In this document: positions 26,326 to 35,651 of the stretch, in pieces
Position numbering within the stretch: the first letter of the stretch is position 1
Layout of the letters: every line of letters starts with the position of its first letter
NCBI RefSeq assembly: GCF_001444405.1
Contig: NZ_CP013188.1
Coordinates: forward strand, 496,001-560,000
Origin: Pseudoalteromonas phenolica
GTDB taxonomy: Bacteria; Pseudomonadota; Gammaproteobacteria; Enterobacterales; Alteromonadaceae
Reading direction: 5' to 3'
Length of the DNA stretch: 64,000 nt
The notes under the pieces: generated by a model
Told to the model about the DNA's origin: nothing
Seen by the model: only the letters and a program-made list of their open reading frames with translations
Databases searched by the model: none
Position numbers and translations under genes: made by a program

Positions 26326-26946
26326 TTAAAGACTAGAGTTCTTCACTTTATCCAAAGCTAAATTAAATTTTCTATCGTTACTGTCTATAGCTTTTTCTAA
26401 TTCGGGCAGTGACTTTTCACCTTTTTGATAGTCAATTTCTAGACGCAGTGCCTCAATCGTATACGTTAATAAAACAAGATAAATTTGCGGTTGATTGCCA
26501 TTGCTTATTTTCTGTAAATTAAATTTATACTCGTTTAAATCTATCAGAGTTTCTTCTGAAAGCGTTCTGTTTACCAGACTTTGCCTCATAAACGTGTTTA
26601 GGTAATCAGGAAATGGTAAAGGGTTTTTATCAAAAAAGTGTGTACGTGTTTCATCTTCCTCTGGCAGGTCTAAGTAAAACTCATACAGATCTTCAGAGTA
26701 ATCATGAGAACTCTCAATGGCGGCGATGGTGGCTTGCATGAGCTTAATCACATGATCTTTTTCTTTTTGCTCTTCTTCTATATTGGCAAATGCCATTGCT
26801 AATAGCACACCAAATAAGGTGGCAATTAAGGTAAGGAAAAAATTTATACCTGTAGAAAAACGGTTGATGGTATCTTGGTACTTGGGCACAAATGTGAGCA
26901 TGCCAAGTACAATCAGTAGAATGGTTAAAAAGGTGTATAAAATCAT
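26326..26946 (-). CDS. Two-helix membrane protein with coiled-coil tail, unknown function
   Basis: A 206-residue protein with two N-terminal membrane helices (ILYTFLTILLIVLGMLTFV and FFLTLIATLFGVLLAMAFA) followed by a long, charged helical region (IEEEQKEKDHVIKLMQATIAA onward) that ends in the cytoplasm or periplasm. The pattern resembles small membrane proteins of unknown function found in many bacteria. No catalytic motif is seen. It lies downstream of the LTD-domain gene on the same strand but behind a strong terminator, so it should have its own promoter. Confidence 0.7.
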   Translation of the reverse strand: MILYTFLTILLIVLGMLTFVPKYQDTINRFSTGINFFLTLIATLFGVLLAMAFANIEEEQKEKDHVIKLMQATIAAIESSHDYSEDLYEFYLDLPEEDETRTHFFDKNPLPFPDYLNTFMRQSLVNRTLSEETLIDLNEYKFNLQKISNGNQPQIYLVLLTYTIEALRLEIDYQKGEKSLPELEKAIDSNDRKFNLALDKVKNSSL

Positions 26947-26991
26947 ATCCCTGAGCTCGATTTTTATTATGTGCTTGCATCATAACATGGT

Positions 26992-27016
26992 AAAAAAAAG
27001 GGGGCTAATGCCCCCC
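26992..27016 (-). terminator. Rho-independent terminator of the LTD-domain gene
   Basis: On the minus strand GGGGGGCATTAGCCCCC is followed by eight T residues, a textbook terminator just after the LTD-protein stop. Confidence 0.9.
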
Positions 27017-27040
27017 AAAATCACTATGAAGCTTAGGGAG

Positions 27041-27859
27041 TTATGCAAAGTGATATTCGTTAACACGCTGCTTATTTTTATCTAATAATGCAACGGTGCT
27101 TGTTGATTGTTGAAAAATAGGAGTTGAGCTGTCAAATGAGTAACAACCAGGTTCATTATGGTTAGCATAAATTTTTAGTTCAGAGCAGGGCTCCATTTTT
27201 GACATTTGACCAAAAGTAAATTCAGGCCCATCTTTTACACAAATGCTCCAACCTGATAAATCTACCCAAGAAGTACTTAAGTTGATTAACTCAATGTGAT
27301 CTTTGTCTTTATTTCGGTTTATGTTTGTATCATGACTGATGTGAGAAATAATGATTGACTCATGCGCTTTGCGACCATTTATCCAAGAGCTCACTACACT
27401 GCCTTCTGCATCTATTAATTTGATATGGCAGCCAAGATGATTGAAAACAGGACTAAGCTTGTTAAACATAAAAGTGCTTTGCTGCTGCTCAACTTTGATT
27501 ATTTGACTTGGTTTTATGTAGCTGTTACGTGGAAATGTGAATAAAGTCTCACCAGTTTCAGCTACTTCTAAACGCCAGCTCTCGAGATCGATAATAGCTG
27601 GGCCTGTATTCTTTAATTCAATACTTTCATTTGAGCTGGAAGAGTTCACATATTCAATTTGAACTTGAAGTGGTGCCATTAGTTTAAAGCAACTATGCCA
27701 ATAGGATTGGATCGCCCCATGCGCGTGTCGCTGGTTTTGAAGATTAGGCAAAGAATTTAATGTATTGGATTTGATTTTTTGATGCACTTTGTCGAGCGCC
27801 GAGCGAGCATCTATTTGCCAAATTTCATTGGCCATATTTTGTCTGGTTTCAAAATTCAC
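27041..27859 (-). CDS. Protein with two lamin-tail-like (LTD) domains
   Basis: A 272-residue protein without signal peptide. Two segments have the lamin-tail-domain pattern: about 77-165 (SSNESIELKNTGPAIIDLES, then WRLEV) and about 180-260 (DHIELINLSTSWVDLSGWSI, with FTFGQMSKMEPCSELKIY). LTD domains are Ig-like folds, usually found on secreted bacterial nucleases, phosphatases or adhesins as accessory modules. Here they make up most of an apparently cytoplasmic protein with a short helical N terminus. The start is a GTG after AAAGGAG, a strong ribosome binding site. No enzyme motif is visible, so it is probably a binding or structural protein; function unknown. Confidence 0.7.
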   Translation of the reverse strand: MNFETRQNMANEIWQIDARSALDKVHQKIKSNTLNSLPNLQNQRHAHGAIQSYWHSCFKLMAPLQVQIEYVNSSSSNESIELKNTGPAIIDLESWRLEVAETGETLFTFPRNSYIKPSQIIKVEQQQSTFMFNKLSPVFNHLGCHIKLIDAEGSVVSSWINGRKAHESIIISHISHDTNINRNKDKDHIELINLSTSWVDLSGWSICVKDGPEFTFGQMSKMEPCSELKIYANHNEPGCYSFDSSTPIFQQSTSTVALLDKNKQRVNEYHFA

Positions 27860-28207
27860 AGTTAGCTCCTTTAATCGCTTATGAATATTTTCATAAGCCG
27901 TAATACATTAAAACTAAGCACTACACTTATCCGGCGGTAGTTTTGCTTTGATTCTGGTTGCTTCCTTTTCGATTAATTAATACGTGAAGTTAGTTAATTT
28001 ATCAGAACAATCTAATTGTTGTTTCAGTCGTCTTCAAACGCATTATGGGGACTAATTTATCCTAGATTGAAACAGATTTATACTACTTAATGAGATTTTT
28101 ATGCTTAATTTTATTACATCCCATTACAAATTTGCTTACATTGCTTTATGAATATATTCATATTTTGATGTTTATCAAAGAGTTATAAATTTTTTAATAT
28201 TTTGCTT
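27860..28207. other. Intergenic region upstream of the LTD-domain gene
   Basis: A/T-rich, with a small palindrome AACAATCTAATTGTT near 28005 and the ribosome binding site of the LTD gene. No gene, tRNA or clear terminator was seen. Confidence 0.4.
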
Positions 28208-29527
28208 CTAAAATCTTAATGGAATGTCAAATTCAACCATAATTCCACCGTTTGTACGATTTTTAATCTTCAATTGACCTCGGTGTGCATTGATCACTTC
28301 CGAGCAAATACTCAAACCTAGTCCACTTCCTCCCTGTTTTGTTGAAAAAAACGGTAAAGTTACTTGGCTAATTTTGCCCTGAGTGATCCCTTGGCCCCTA
28401 TCGACCACCGCAAAGCGAACTCGGTTATAATCTTTAACGACTTTAATACCAATATCAGACACTTTTGAACCAGATTCGTGGGCATTCTTAAGTAGATTTA
28501 TTAACACTTGCTCTAGTTGTAATACATCGAAATAAGCGTGTTTGCATGGTAAGTCTGCTAATAGTTCAAAAGCATATAGCTTTTGCACGCTTTGAAGCGT
28601 TGCAGCTAGGTTTTGTTTGCTGATATTAGGTTTTGGCAAACGAGCAAATTCGGCATATTTTGCAATGAATGCGTTGAGGTTGGAGGCTCTTTGGTTAATA
28701 GTTTGCAAAATATCAGGGAGTAAATCTAGGTGCGTATTTTTTTCTAAAATGGCTTCTGCAGATGATGTTAGCGAAGAAATTGGAGCCAATGAGTTGTTTA
28801 GCTCATGGCTAATTAAACGAATGGCATTTTTCCATAGTTGTAGCTCTTCTTTGCCAATTTCTAAAGATAGGTCTTTACATAAAACTAGCTGGTGGAGCTG
28901 ATGGTTATAGGTGACGGTTTGGTTGGCAATATAATAGCTTTGTTTTAAATCATTGTGTTCAAAACTGACAATGCCAGAGCCTTGTTCAAGTAAAAATGAA
29001 CGTATTGGTGAACTGACGTTTTCAAGTAAGCCATATAGCTCTTTACCTTTGAGCGAACCTGCAACTTGTAATAGCTCGTTTGCTTGTTGGTTGTGATAGA
29101 CCACTTGTTTAAACGGGTTAAAAAGCACAATAGCCATAGGCGATGCTTGAACAATACTGTCTAGTAAGTGCTCTTTTTGGCTTAAAGTTTGCCTCTGTTC
29201 AGTAAGGTTACGAGCAAGATCATTATATAAATCTAGTATTGGCGCGAGGTGTTTATCGCCATCAGGGTGAATACGAATTGAAAAGTCGCCATCTTTGAAG
29301 CTCTTGATACCATCGTGTAATGCATCCAATTGTTTTTGTTGAAAGCTGACAAAATAAAACAGAGAAGTTGATAAGCATATAAAAGATAAGGCAAACGCTA
29401 AACCCGTCAGCCAAATGCCTTGATACCCGAATTGTTCGCCCGCTGCATAAATGAACCAAAACAATACAAAACAGCCCAGCAGAGAGTAGCCAGTTTTGTG
29501 TAATAAACTTATCTCATTATGCTGCAT
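28208..29527 (-). CDS. NtrY-like membrane sensor histidine kinase
   Basis: A 439-residue sensor kinase. Two membrane helices (about 13-30 and 38-60) are followed by a HAMP-like linker, a PAS domain (about 120-215, with SIVQASPMAIVLFNPFKQVV), an H-box LISHELNNSLAPISSL (about 239-254), and an ATPase domain with NLLKNAHESG, DRGQGI and GGSGLGLSICSEVI. The HELNNSLAP form is typical of NtrB/NtrY kinases that partner sigma-54 activators. Its start codon shares a base with the stop of the regulator gene, so the two are translationally coupled. The two helices are close together, leaving almost no periplasmic sensor, so the signal is probably membrane- or cytoplasm-derived. Confidence 0.92.
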   Translation of the reverse strand: MQHNEISLLHKTGYSLLGCFVLFWFIYAAGEQFGYQGIWLTGLAFALSFICLSTSLFYFVSFQQKQLDALHDGIKSFKDGDFSIRIHPDGDKHLAPILDLYNDLARNLTEQRQTLSQKEHLLDSIVQASPMAIVLFNPFKQVVYHNQQANELLQVAGSLKGKELYGLLENVSSPIRSFLLEQGSGIVSFEHNDLKQSYYIANQTVTYNHQLHQLVLCKDLSLEIGKEELQLWKNAIRLISHELNNSLAPISSLTSSAEAILEKNTHLDLLPDILQTINQRASNLNAFIAKYAEFARLPKPNISKQNLAATLQSVQKLYAFELLADLPCKHAYFDVLQLEQVLINLLKNAHESGSKVSDIGIKVVKDYNRVRFAVVDRGQGITQGKISQVTLPFFSTKQGGSGLGLSICSEVINAHRGQLKIKNRTNGGIMVEFDIPLRF

Positions 29528-30861
29528 TATTTTAATCCGAATTTTTCCATGCGACGATAAAATGCCTGACGGCTCAATCCTAAGCTTCGTGCCGCTTTAG
29601 CTATAATGCCCTGATGTTTGTCCAGTGCACTTTGGATATCTTGCAAACTATATTCTACTTTTTCTTGAATCGGTACTTTTAAAAGTGTAATCCCTAAGTC
29701 TTTACTTTCAATAGTGTTGTTTTGACACAGTAGTGCAGCTCTACCTAGCACATTTTGTAGCTCTCGCACGTTGCCAGGCCACGAGTGTGCCATCAATGTG
29801 TGTTCTGCGCTGGTACTGAGCGTTTTATCTGAATTAAGGAATGATTGTACTAACAAGGGAATATCGTCTTTTCTTTGGGAAAGAGGCGGGAGTTTTAACT
29901 CAATCATATTGAGTCGATAGTATAAGTCTTCTCTAAACTCACCGTTGGTGATGGCTTGAGGCAGGTTGGTATTAGTGGCACTGATAATACGCACTGAGAC
30001 TTTACGAGTTTTGGTACTGCCTACACGTTCAAATTCGCCACTTTGTAATACCCTAAGTAATTTTTGCTGCCCTGATAGTGGTAAGTTGCCAATTTCGTCT
30101 AAAAATAAAGTCCCACCATTGGCTGCTTCAAAACGACCTTCTCTGGCTTTGGTTGCACCAGTATATGCGCCAGCTTCTGCACCAAATAATTCTGCTTCGA
30201 TTAAATCAGCAGGTAATGCACCCGCGTTTACTTTTATGAATGGAGCATCTTTGTATTGGCTATTGGCAACGATAAGTTCAGCGACCTTTTCTTTACCCGC
30301 ACCATTTGGTCCAGTAATTAAAATGGGTGCATCTGAATGGGCGACTTGAGTGGCCATTTCAACGAGGTTGATCATGCTGTTATCAGCGAATACCATGCCA
30401 GCCAGGTCAAAGTTGTCGTGTAGGTGTTGTAAGCGGGCTCTTTGTTTGACGTGACTATTTAGTTGCTGTTGTTGTAATTGATAGCTTTCTCGTAAATTTT
30501 GCACGGTTGTAAGAAGCTTTTGATCTTCCCAAGGTTTGGCAATGTAATCGGCAGCGCCATCTTTTATTAGCGCAACTGCCATTTCAAGGTTAGTCCAAGC
30601 AGTGAGTAGAATGATAGGGAGGTCAGGATCAAAATGTCGAATTCGGTGGTAGAGTGCTTCGCCTTCTTCACCAGAAGTGGTATCTCGTGTGAAGTTCATG
30701 TCTTGGATCACGAGATCAAAACCACCTTGTTGCAGTTTTGTTATGCCTTCTTCTGGGCAAGTTGCACCATCGCATTCAATGTCATTAATTAAAAATAAAA
30801 CCCTGAGTGCTTTTACTACATCAGGGTTGTCGTCGATGATCAGAACCTTGCTTTGCTGCAT
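29527..30861 (-). CDS. NtrC-family sigma-54-dependent response regulator
   Basis: A 444-residue activator. Receiver domain (1-125) with acceptor Asp in LVIQDMNFTRD; AAA+ domain (about 145-375) with Walker A GPNGAGKEKVAELI, the sigma-54 contact loop as GAYTGA (variant of GAFTGA) and Walker B GGTLFLDEIGNLP; C-terminal Fis-type helix-turn-helix (IAKAARSLGLSRQAFYRRME). Cotranscribed with its kinase. The exporter operon immediately upstream has a good sigma-54 promoter with upstream repeats, so it is the likely target. A terminator separates this gene from the exporter operon. Confidence 0.93.
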   Translation of the reverse strand: MQQSKVLIIDDNPDVVKALRVLFLINDIECDGATCPEEGITKLQQGGFDLVIQDMNFTRDTTSGEEGEALYHRIRHFDPDLPIILLTAWTNLEMAVALIKDGAADYIAKPWEDQKLLTTVQNLRESYQLQQQQLNSHVKQRARLQHLHDNFDLAGMVFADNSMINLVEMATQVAHSDAPILITGPNGAGKEKVAELIVANSQYKDAPFIKVNAGALPADLIEAELFGAEAGAYTGATKAREGRFEAANGGTLFLDEIGNLPLSGQQKLLRVLQSGEFERVGSTKTRKVSVRIISATNTNLPQAITNGEFREDLYYRLNMIELKLPPLSQRKDDIPLLVQSFLNSDKTLSTSAEHTLMAHSWPGNVRELQNVLGRAALLCQNNTIESKDLGITLLKVPIQEKVEYSLQDIQSALDKHQGIIAKAARSLGLSRQAFYRRMEKFGLK

Positions 30862-30885
30862 ACTTTTATACTTTTTATTTTGATG

Positions 30886-30914
30886 TAAAAGAGAGACATT
30901 GAGTCTCTCTTTTT
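30886..30914 (-). terminator. Terminator between the exporter operon and the two-component genes
   Basis: AGAGAGAC (30890-30897) pairs with GTCTCTCT (30903-30910), with T runs on both strands. On the minus strand it ends the exporter operon before the regulator gene. Confidence 0.8.
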
Positions 30915-30934
30915 ACGTTTAATCTTTTACTGAA

Positions 30935-32158
30935 TTAATTGGCTTTCGTCACTTGCGCAGGTGCAATTAACGTTGCTTTTCTGGCTGGTAAGTAAGCCGC
31001 AAAGCAAGTTAATAACCAGACAAACAGGGTAACAGCTATACCCACCATTACGTTAGGTGTTCCTTGTACCCCAAGTGTTTGTAATAATGCCATATTTAGC
31101 CACAAAGATAAAAAGAAGCCTATTACCAAACCAACCAGTGCCAGTAGCGAGTTTTCGATGAGCAGGCTTTTGAGTACCATGCTTTTACTCGCGCCAAGAG
31201 CTCTTAAAATCCCTAAGTTTTTATGACGCATTTTGACCGAGAAGGTAACGAGCGCGATAATTCCTAATGAAGTGATAAGTAAAGCGACCGCACTGATAGC
31301 AAACATCACAAATGCAAAGCTACTTCTGCCATCCCATAAACGTTTTTTGGCACGCGCTGAGAATTCGACACGCGATACAATGCGTCCCGGCTCTTGATAA
31401 AGTAATGACTCAATTGTTTCTAAGACTTTCTCTGAAGTATTCGGTACAACACGAATAATGTAGTTTATTTCGTTGTTACGGCCGTAAATGGCTTCAGGAA
31501 TAACCATACCGTGATACCAAACTTGCTCGTAAGTCGCGCTTTCTCCCAGCATTTTATCTTCGAACGTTCCCACTACTTGATATGGTGTTTTTGAACCATT
31601 CAAATAGACGGTTTGACCCAAAGGCGAAGCTCCTTCGAAGAGCGTTTTTGCTAAATCATCGCTGATAAGTGCAACGCTTGCTGGCGTAGTTGCGGCATCA
31701 CCAGTGACAAACTCGTTTGCGTAGAAGTCACGACCACTGTTGATATTGAGCATTAAAGAATCAACGCCTTGTTGGTCTACACCAAATAGCGCAATGGAAT
31801 GATCTTTGGCATTTTCGTCAAGATTATCGCTATACACAACATTGCTCGAGCGACGCGTATCAATAACGTTTTCTTCACCGCTATACGTTGCTGATACAAC
31901 TTCAGGGAGTGCTCGAATGGCGGTTAAGTCGCGTTCAATTAATTGGCCTTTATCGATCTGTTCATCATAAGCATGGGTAACCACATTTAAGATTTGTTTT
32001 TCTTCAAGCTTTGATGGAATTAACCAGTTTTGTAGTGTTGCATAACTAATGAAAGCACTATTACTGACGATCATGAGTGTAATGGCAACTTGGAAAACAA
32101 TCAGTATCGAAATGCTTTTTTGTTTTAGAATTAATTTTAAAATATGTTTTAAAGACAT
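30935..32158 (-). CDS. MacB/FtsX-like ABC transporter permease 2
   Basis: A 407-residue permease with a helix at the N terminus (SILIVFQVAITLMIVSNSAFI), a long periplasmic MacB-type domain (about 45-280), and three helices at the C terminus (AFVMFAISAVALLITSLGII, LLIENSLLALVGLVIGFFLS, VMVGIAVTLFVWLLTCFAAY). The segment GILRALGASKSMVLKSLLIE is the FtsX-domain motif. It is the last gene of the exporter operon, 2 bases after permease 1, and the two probably form a heterodimer. Such systems couple ATP use to periplasmic export of peptides, toxins or lipids. Confidence 0.88.
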   Translation of the reverse strand: MSLKHILKLILKQKSISILIVFQVAITLMIVSNSAFISYATLQNWLIPSKLEEKQILNVVTHAYDEQIDKGQLIERDLTAIRALPEVVSATYSGEENVIDTRRSSNVVYSDNLDENAKDHSIALFGVDQQGVDSLMLNINSGRDFYANEFVTGDAATTPASVALISDDLAKTLFEGASPLGQTVYLNGSKTPYQVVGTFEDKMLGESATYEQVWYHGMVIPEAIYGRNNEINYIIRVVPNTSEKVLETIESLLYQEPGRIVSRVEFSARAKKRLWDGRSSFAFVMFAISAVALLITSLGIIALVTFSVKMRHKNLGILRALGASKSMVLKSLLIENSLLALVGLVIGFFLSLWLNMALLQTLGVQGTPNVMVGIAVTLFVWLLTCFAAYLPARKATLIAPAQVTKAN

Positions 32159-32160
32159 GA

Positions 32161-33519
32161 CTACCCCCTAAGCTGCGATGCTGGTGAAATACCGCTGATA
32201 CGGTAAACTGGATATAAACCTGCAATTAAGATAGCGGCATAAATGAATGCACCGGACGTCAATGCAAAGCTGTAATCCATACTGAAAAAGTGTTTAACCA
32301 AGCTCGGATCGGCTGAGTAGTCCATCTGATACATGTTAACTTGGAACATCAGCTCAAGGCCTAAATGGGCGAATAGAACCCCCGCAATTATGGCTGCAAA
32401 GGCAATTAAACTTATTTCAATAAGGTGTATTTTTACGATATACCAACGGCTAGCACCAAGCGCACGATAGAGCGAAACCAGTTTGTTTTTAGATTGGTAT
32501 TTCGCAAGCAAAATGCCAACGGTATTCACTAAGCAAATCGCAAATAGTAAATAAGAAAACTGAAGGTAGACCTTTTCCCAACGCATGAATTGCCCAAATT
32601 CATTCAGTAGTAACTGTAAATCGTTCAACTTGTACTTATCTTCGTGCGGAAAACGGCCAAGTTTTGCTTGTTGTTGTGTGTAATTACGTGCCCACAAAGT
32701 TGCTGCAGCGAGTTGTTGCTGGTGGTTTTGCTTATCGAACTCAATCCATGTGTGAAGGTAGCCGCATTCAGCCGACTTAAGTGCCGAAATATTATGTTGG
32801 CGATATTCACTGCGTTGGTTTTCTTCTTTTGTCTGACAAGGCATGTAACCTGCTCGAGGCAAGTTCATTCTCTCTGCTGTTGCCAAAGGCACAATCGCTA
32901 AATCGTTATAGCGGTTGCTAAAGCGCATGTTTGAAATACGACGCTTGTGCTGAGATAAATCCATTACACCGACAATCTTTAAAGATTGTTTATCGATTTT
33001 GATAAATTGGCCTACCGAGTTTTCTCCTGAGAAAAAGTGGTCATTGACTTTTTTATCGATCACGATAACGTCACTCTCCGATTGTGCTTCTAACCAAGGT
33101 GCACCGAAAATAAAAGGCACATTAAAAACACTAAAGTAATCGATATCAGAAGCAGAGGCCGTGGCTATCATGGGTCGTGCGCTATCGAGTTGCTCTGATT
33201 CTAAAATAAAGCGCGTGTCATAGTTAAATGACAAGTGCTTATATTCAAGAGATGCATTTTTAAGTGCTTGAGCATCTTGAAACGTCAATGGCGGATAGCG
33301 AAACTGGTTTCGAATCTCAAAATCGCTATCCATATAGTTGAGGCTAAAGTGATGCATCTGCGGCGCTTTGTCGGTTAGCACACTGTTGCCGCTTAACTTC
33401 ACTGTGGTACTCATGGTGAGAAGTAATGTAATACCGATCACCAAATTGACTATCATTAAAATAGTGAGTTTACCTTTTTGTTTAACGCCTTGCAGGGCGA
33501 GTTGAAATAAGTCTTTCAT
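32161..33519 (-). CDS. MacB/FtsX-like ABC transporter permease 1
   Basis: A 452-residue permease with an N-terminal helix (ILMIVNLVIGITLLLTMSTT), a periplasmic MacB-like domain, and three C-terminal helices. The FtsX-domain motif reads VSLYRALGASRWYIVKIHLI (about 350-370). It precedes permease 2 with a 2-base gap. Sequence and length differ enough from permease 2 to show an old split rather than recent duplication. Substrate unknown. Confidence 0.88.
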   Translation of the reverse strand: MKDLFQLALQGVKQKGKLTILMIVNLVIGITLLLTMSTTVKLSGNSVLTDKAPQMHHFSLNYMDSDFEIRNQFRYPPLTFQDAQALKNASLEYKHLSFNYDTRFILESEQLDSARPMIATASASDIDYFSVFNVPFIFGAPWLEAQSESDVIVIDKKVNDHFFSGENSVGQFIKIDKQSLKIVGVMDLSQHKRRISNMRFSNRYNDLAIVPLATAERMNLPRAGYMPCQTKEENQRSEYRQHNISALKSAECGYLHTWIEFDKQNHQQQLAAATLWARNYTQQQAKLGRFPHEDKYKLNDLQLLLNEFGQFMRWEKVYLQFSYLLFAICLVNTVGILLAKYQSKNKLVSLYRALGASRWYIVKIHLIEISLIAFAAIIAGVLFAHLGLELMFQVNMYQMDYSADPSLVKHFFSMDYSFALTSGAFIYAAILIAGLYPVYRISGISPASQLRG

Positions 33520-33533
33520 GTCGCACCTATGCT

Positions 33534-34229
33534 CTAAACAGCTAAATCAGTAAGTTGGCTTTTGTTGATGTCGGTTAACTGGCCATCGAGTATTTGAATG
33601 TTGCGATGTGCGCGTTGGGCCAGTTCATTATCGTGCGTTACCATCAGTAAGGTTGTTCCTTGCTGATTAATCTCTTGCAGTAAATCCATCACTTGGCGCG
33701 CCATATGGGTATCAAGGTTGCCTGTTGGCTCATCGGCTAATAAGAATCTCGGTTGTCCTGCAAGTGCACGTGCTATCGCAACACGCTGCTGCTGACCACC
33801 ACTTAATTGCGCAGGAAAGTGCTTCCCGCGACTAGCAAGACCGACCATTTCAAGGGCGTTTTCGATGCGTTGCTTACGCTCATGGCTTGGTAAGCCTCTA
33901 AAAATTAAAGGCACTTCAATGTTGTCGTAAAGGTTTAATTCGCTGATCAGGTTAAAACCTTGGAAGATAAAGCCAATTTTTTCGTTTCTGATTTTAGACA
34001 GCTGGCTGTCGTTTAATGTACTGACATCCTGTCCGTCCAAAAAGTATTGGCCTTTATCAAAAGGTTCGAGCAAACCGGTTAAGTTTAAGAAAGTGGTTTT
34101 ACCTGAACCTGAAGGGCCTGTGACAGCGATGAAGTCCCCTTCATTTACCTCAAAGTTGACATCAACCAAGGCGTGGGTTTCGATAAGCTCGGTGCGATAA
34201 ATTTTGCTGATGTTCTGCATTGATAACAT
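33534..34229 (-). CDS. ABC transporter ATPase (LolD/MacB type)
   Basis: A 231-residue ATP-binding subunit: Walker A GPSGSGKTTFLN (about 39-50), Q-loop FIFQGFNLI, signature LSGGQQQRVAIARAL, Walker B FLLADEPTGNLD, and H-loop MVTHD. The length and the LDTHMA segment after Walker B fit the LolD/MacB/FtsE group, which power FtsX-like permeases; permease genes follow at 14 bases and 2 bases. Second gene of the operon after the membrane-fusion protein. Confidence 0.94.
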   Translation of the reverse strand: MLSMQNISKIYRTELIETHALVDVNFEVNEGDFIAVTGPSGSGKTTFLNLTGLLEPFDKGQYFLDGQDVSTLNDSQLSKIRNEKIGFIFQGFNLISELNLYDNIEVPLIFRGLPSHERKQRIENALEMVGLASRGKHFPAQLSGGQQQRVAIARALAGQPRFLLADEPTGNLDTHMARQVMDLLQEINQQGTTLLMVTHDNELAQRAHRNIQILDGQLTDINKSQLTDLAV

Positions 34230-34264
34230 GATATTTTCCTTTTTATTAATTATCCAGGCTCAGG

Positions 34265-35533
34265 TTAATTACTAAGCATGACGTTTTGTTGGTTTTGAAA
34301 CGCAGCAAGACTTGAGATGATGAGCTTATCTCCGGCTTTCACGCCCGATGTTAACTCAACTTCGTGAATACTTTTAGCGCCAATGCTGATTGATTGACGT
34401 TGTGCTTGTCCTTCGTTTATTAAGTAGGCAATTTTGCCAGCGCCAGTTTCGACAAAGGCGCCACGTTTGATTTTTAGGACATCTTGTTTTTGTGACAAAA
34501 TAAGTTGTGCACTGACACGTTGATTTTGTCTAAGTTTTTCTGGTTGTTGGTCAAAGCGAATGCGACCTGCGACACGTCCTTGTTCAACTTCGGGAGAAAT
34601 AGCGACCAGAGTTGCAGGGTAAGTTTGTTGATTAATTTGAATGTTTGCAGCTAAGCCAATCGCCAGTTCATCCGCTAAGTTCTCTGGAATAAAGGCTTCG
34701 ACTTCTAGTTCTGATAAATCAACCAAAGACATCAACTCAGCATCTCGTTGCACATGCTGCTTCTGTTGTACGTTTACAGTACCCACTATGCCACTTAGGG
34801 GTGATTGTATAGTTAAAGCCGCCACTTGACGCTCTAGCTCTTGTGTTAAGTGCTGTTGACGCGTCAATGCTAATTCGGCAATTTTAAGCTCAAAGTTAAG
34901 GCTTTTTTGCTCTAAATCGAGTGCTTCAATCGCATGTTTTTTATTAAGCTCTGCACGCTTTAGCGCAACGATTTTTTCTTCGAGCTCTAATTTTGAAATG
35001 ATCTGTTTTTTAATACTAGCATTAGCACGCTCCATGGCACTCGATGCAGCTTCTAGGTCAACACGTGTTAGTTCAGCACGCTGCTGGGTATCGAGTAAGC
35101 GTTGCTCAGTGGTGATTTTCTGACGATTAAACTCTGTCTCTAATCGCGCCAAAGTTGCTTGTTCTTGCAGTAACTGATTTCTTAGTTCAGGGCTGTTTAT
35201 ACTCAGTAAGTCTTGCCCTTTATTAATTTTATCGCCGGCTTTGACATGTAAAGTGACCGTACCCGGTGCAATGGCATACACTGCTGGATTAATTGCTGCC
35301 AGTGTTTTACCTTCTACTCGAATGTCTTCGAGCATGTCGCCGCGTTCAACGATAGCAGTTTGAATAACTGATTGTGAAACAACTAAATCAGTGCTTAAAA
35401 GTTGACTAAATTTCGGCACTGAATAAGCCGTTAATGCTGTTGTGGCCAGTAAGCCTGATGCAAGCAATAACCATTTTTTACCATTTCGACGTGGTGCTAC
35501 TTGCTTGTCTTGTCCTTGGGTGTCTCTTATCAC
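34265..35533 (-). CDS. HlyD/MacA-like periplasmic adaptor (membrane fusion protein)
   Basis: A 422-residue adaptor with one N-terminal membrane helix (KKWLLLASGLLATTALTAYS), a lipoyl-like half-motif (GTVTLHVKAGDKINKGQDLL), a long coiled coil (about 115-230), the second lipoyl half (SPLSGIVGTVNVQQKQHV), and beta-barrel and C-terminal domains. It would bridge the ABC permeases to an outer-membrane channel such as TolC, which is not encoded here. The GTG start follows AAGG. It is the first gene of the operon, about 32 bases after the start point predicted by the sigma-54 promoter. Confidence 0.9.
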   Translation of the reverse strand: MIRDTQGQDKQVAPRRNGKKWLLLASGLLATTALTAYSVPKFSQLLSTDLVVSQSVIQTAIVERGDMLEDIRVEGKTLAAINPAVYAIAPGTVTLHVKAGDKINKGQDLLSINSPELRNQLLQEQATLARLETEFNRQKITTEQRLLDTQQRAELTRVDLEAASSAMERANASIKKQIISKLELEEKIVALKRAELNKKHAIEALDLEQKSLNFELKIAELALTRQQHLTQELERQVAALTIQSPLSGIVGTVNVQQKQHVQRDAELMSLVDLSELEVEAFIPENLADELAIGLAANIQINQQTYPATLVAISPEVEQGRVAGRIRFDQQPEKLRQNQRVSAQLILSQKQDVLKIKRGAFVETGAGKIAYLINEGQAQRQSISIGAKSIHEVELTSGVKAGDKLIISSLAAFQNQQNVMLSN

Positions 35534-35576
35534 AGCTGTCCGCCTTAAAAATAATACCTGAATGATAGTTAGGTAT

Positions 35577-35593
35577 TACAAACAATGTGCCAA
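35577..35593 (-). promoter_or_regulatory. Sigma-54 promoter of the ABC exporter operon
   Basis: On the minus strand the sequence reads TTGGCAC-N5-TTGTA. This matches the sigma-54 consensus TTGGCACG-N4-TTGCA in the whole -24 box and in TTG-A of the -12 box, where GT replaces GC. The adaptor gene starts 44 bases downstream, and a sigma-54-type activator gene follows the operon. Confidence 0.7.
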
Positions 35594-35651
35594 CAGTTAA
35601 ATCTTTGAAATTAATGGGTTTTTTTGTTTTATGTATATTCAAATTTAATAT

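Noticed and set aside
31561..31575. Operator-like CGAACGTTCC in the permease 2 gene
   Set aside because: It matches only the core, lies deep in a coding region outside the mannoside locus and has no paired site.
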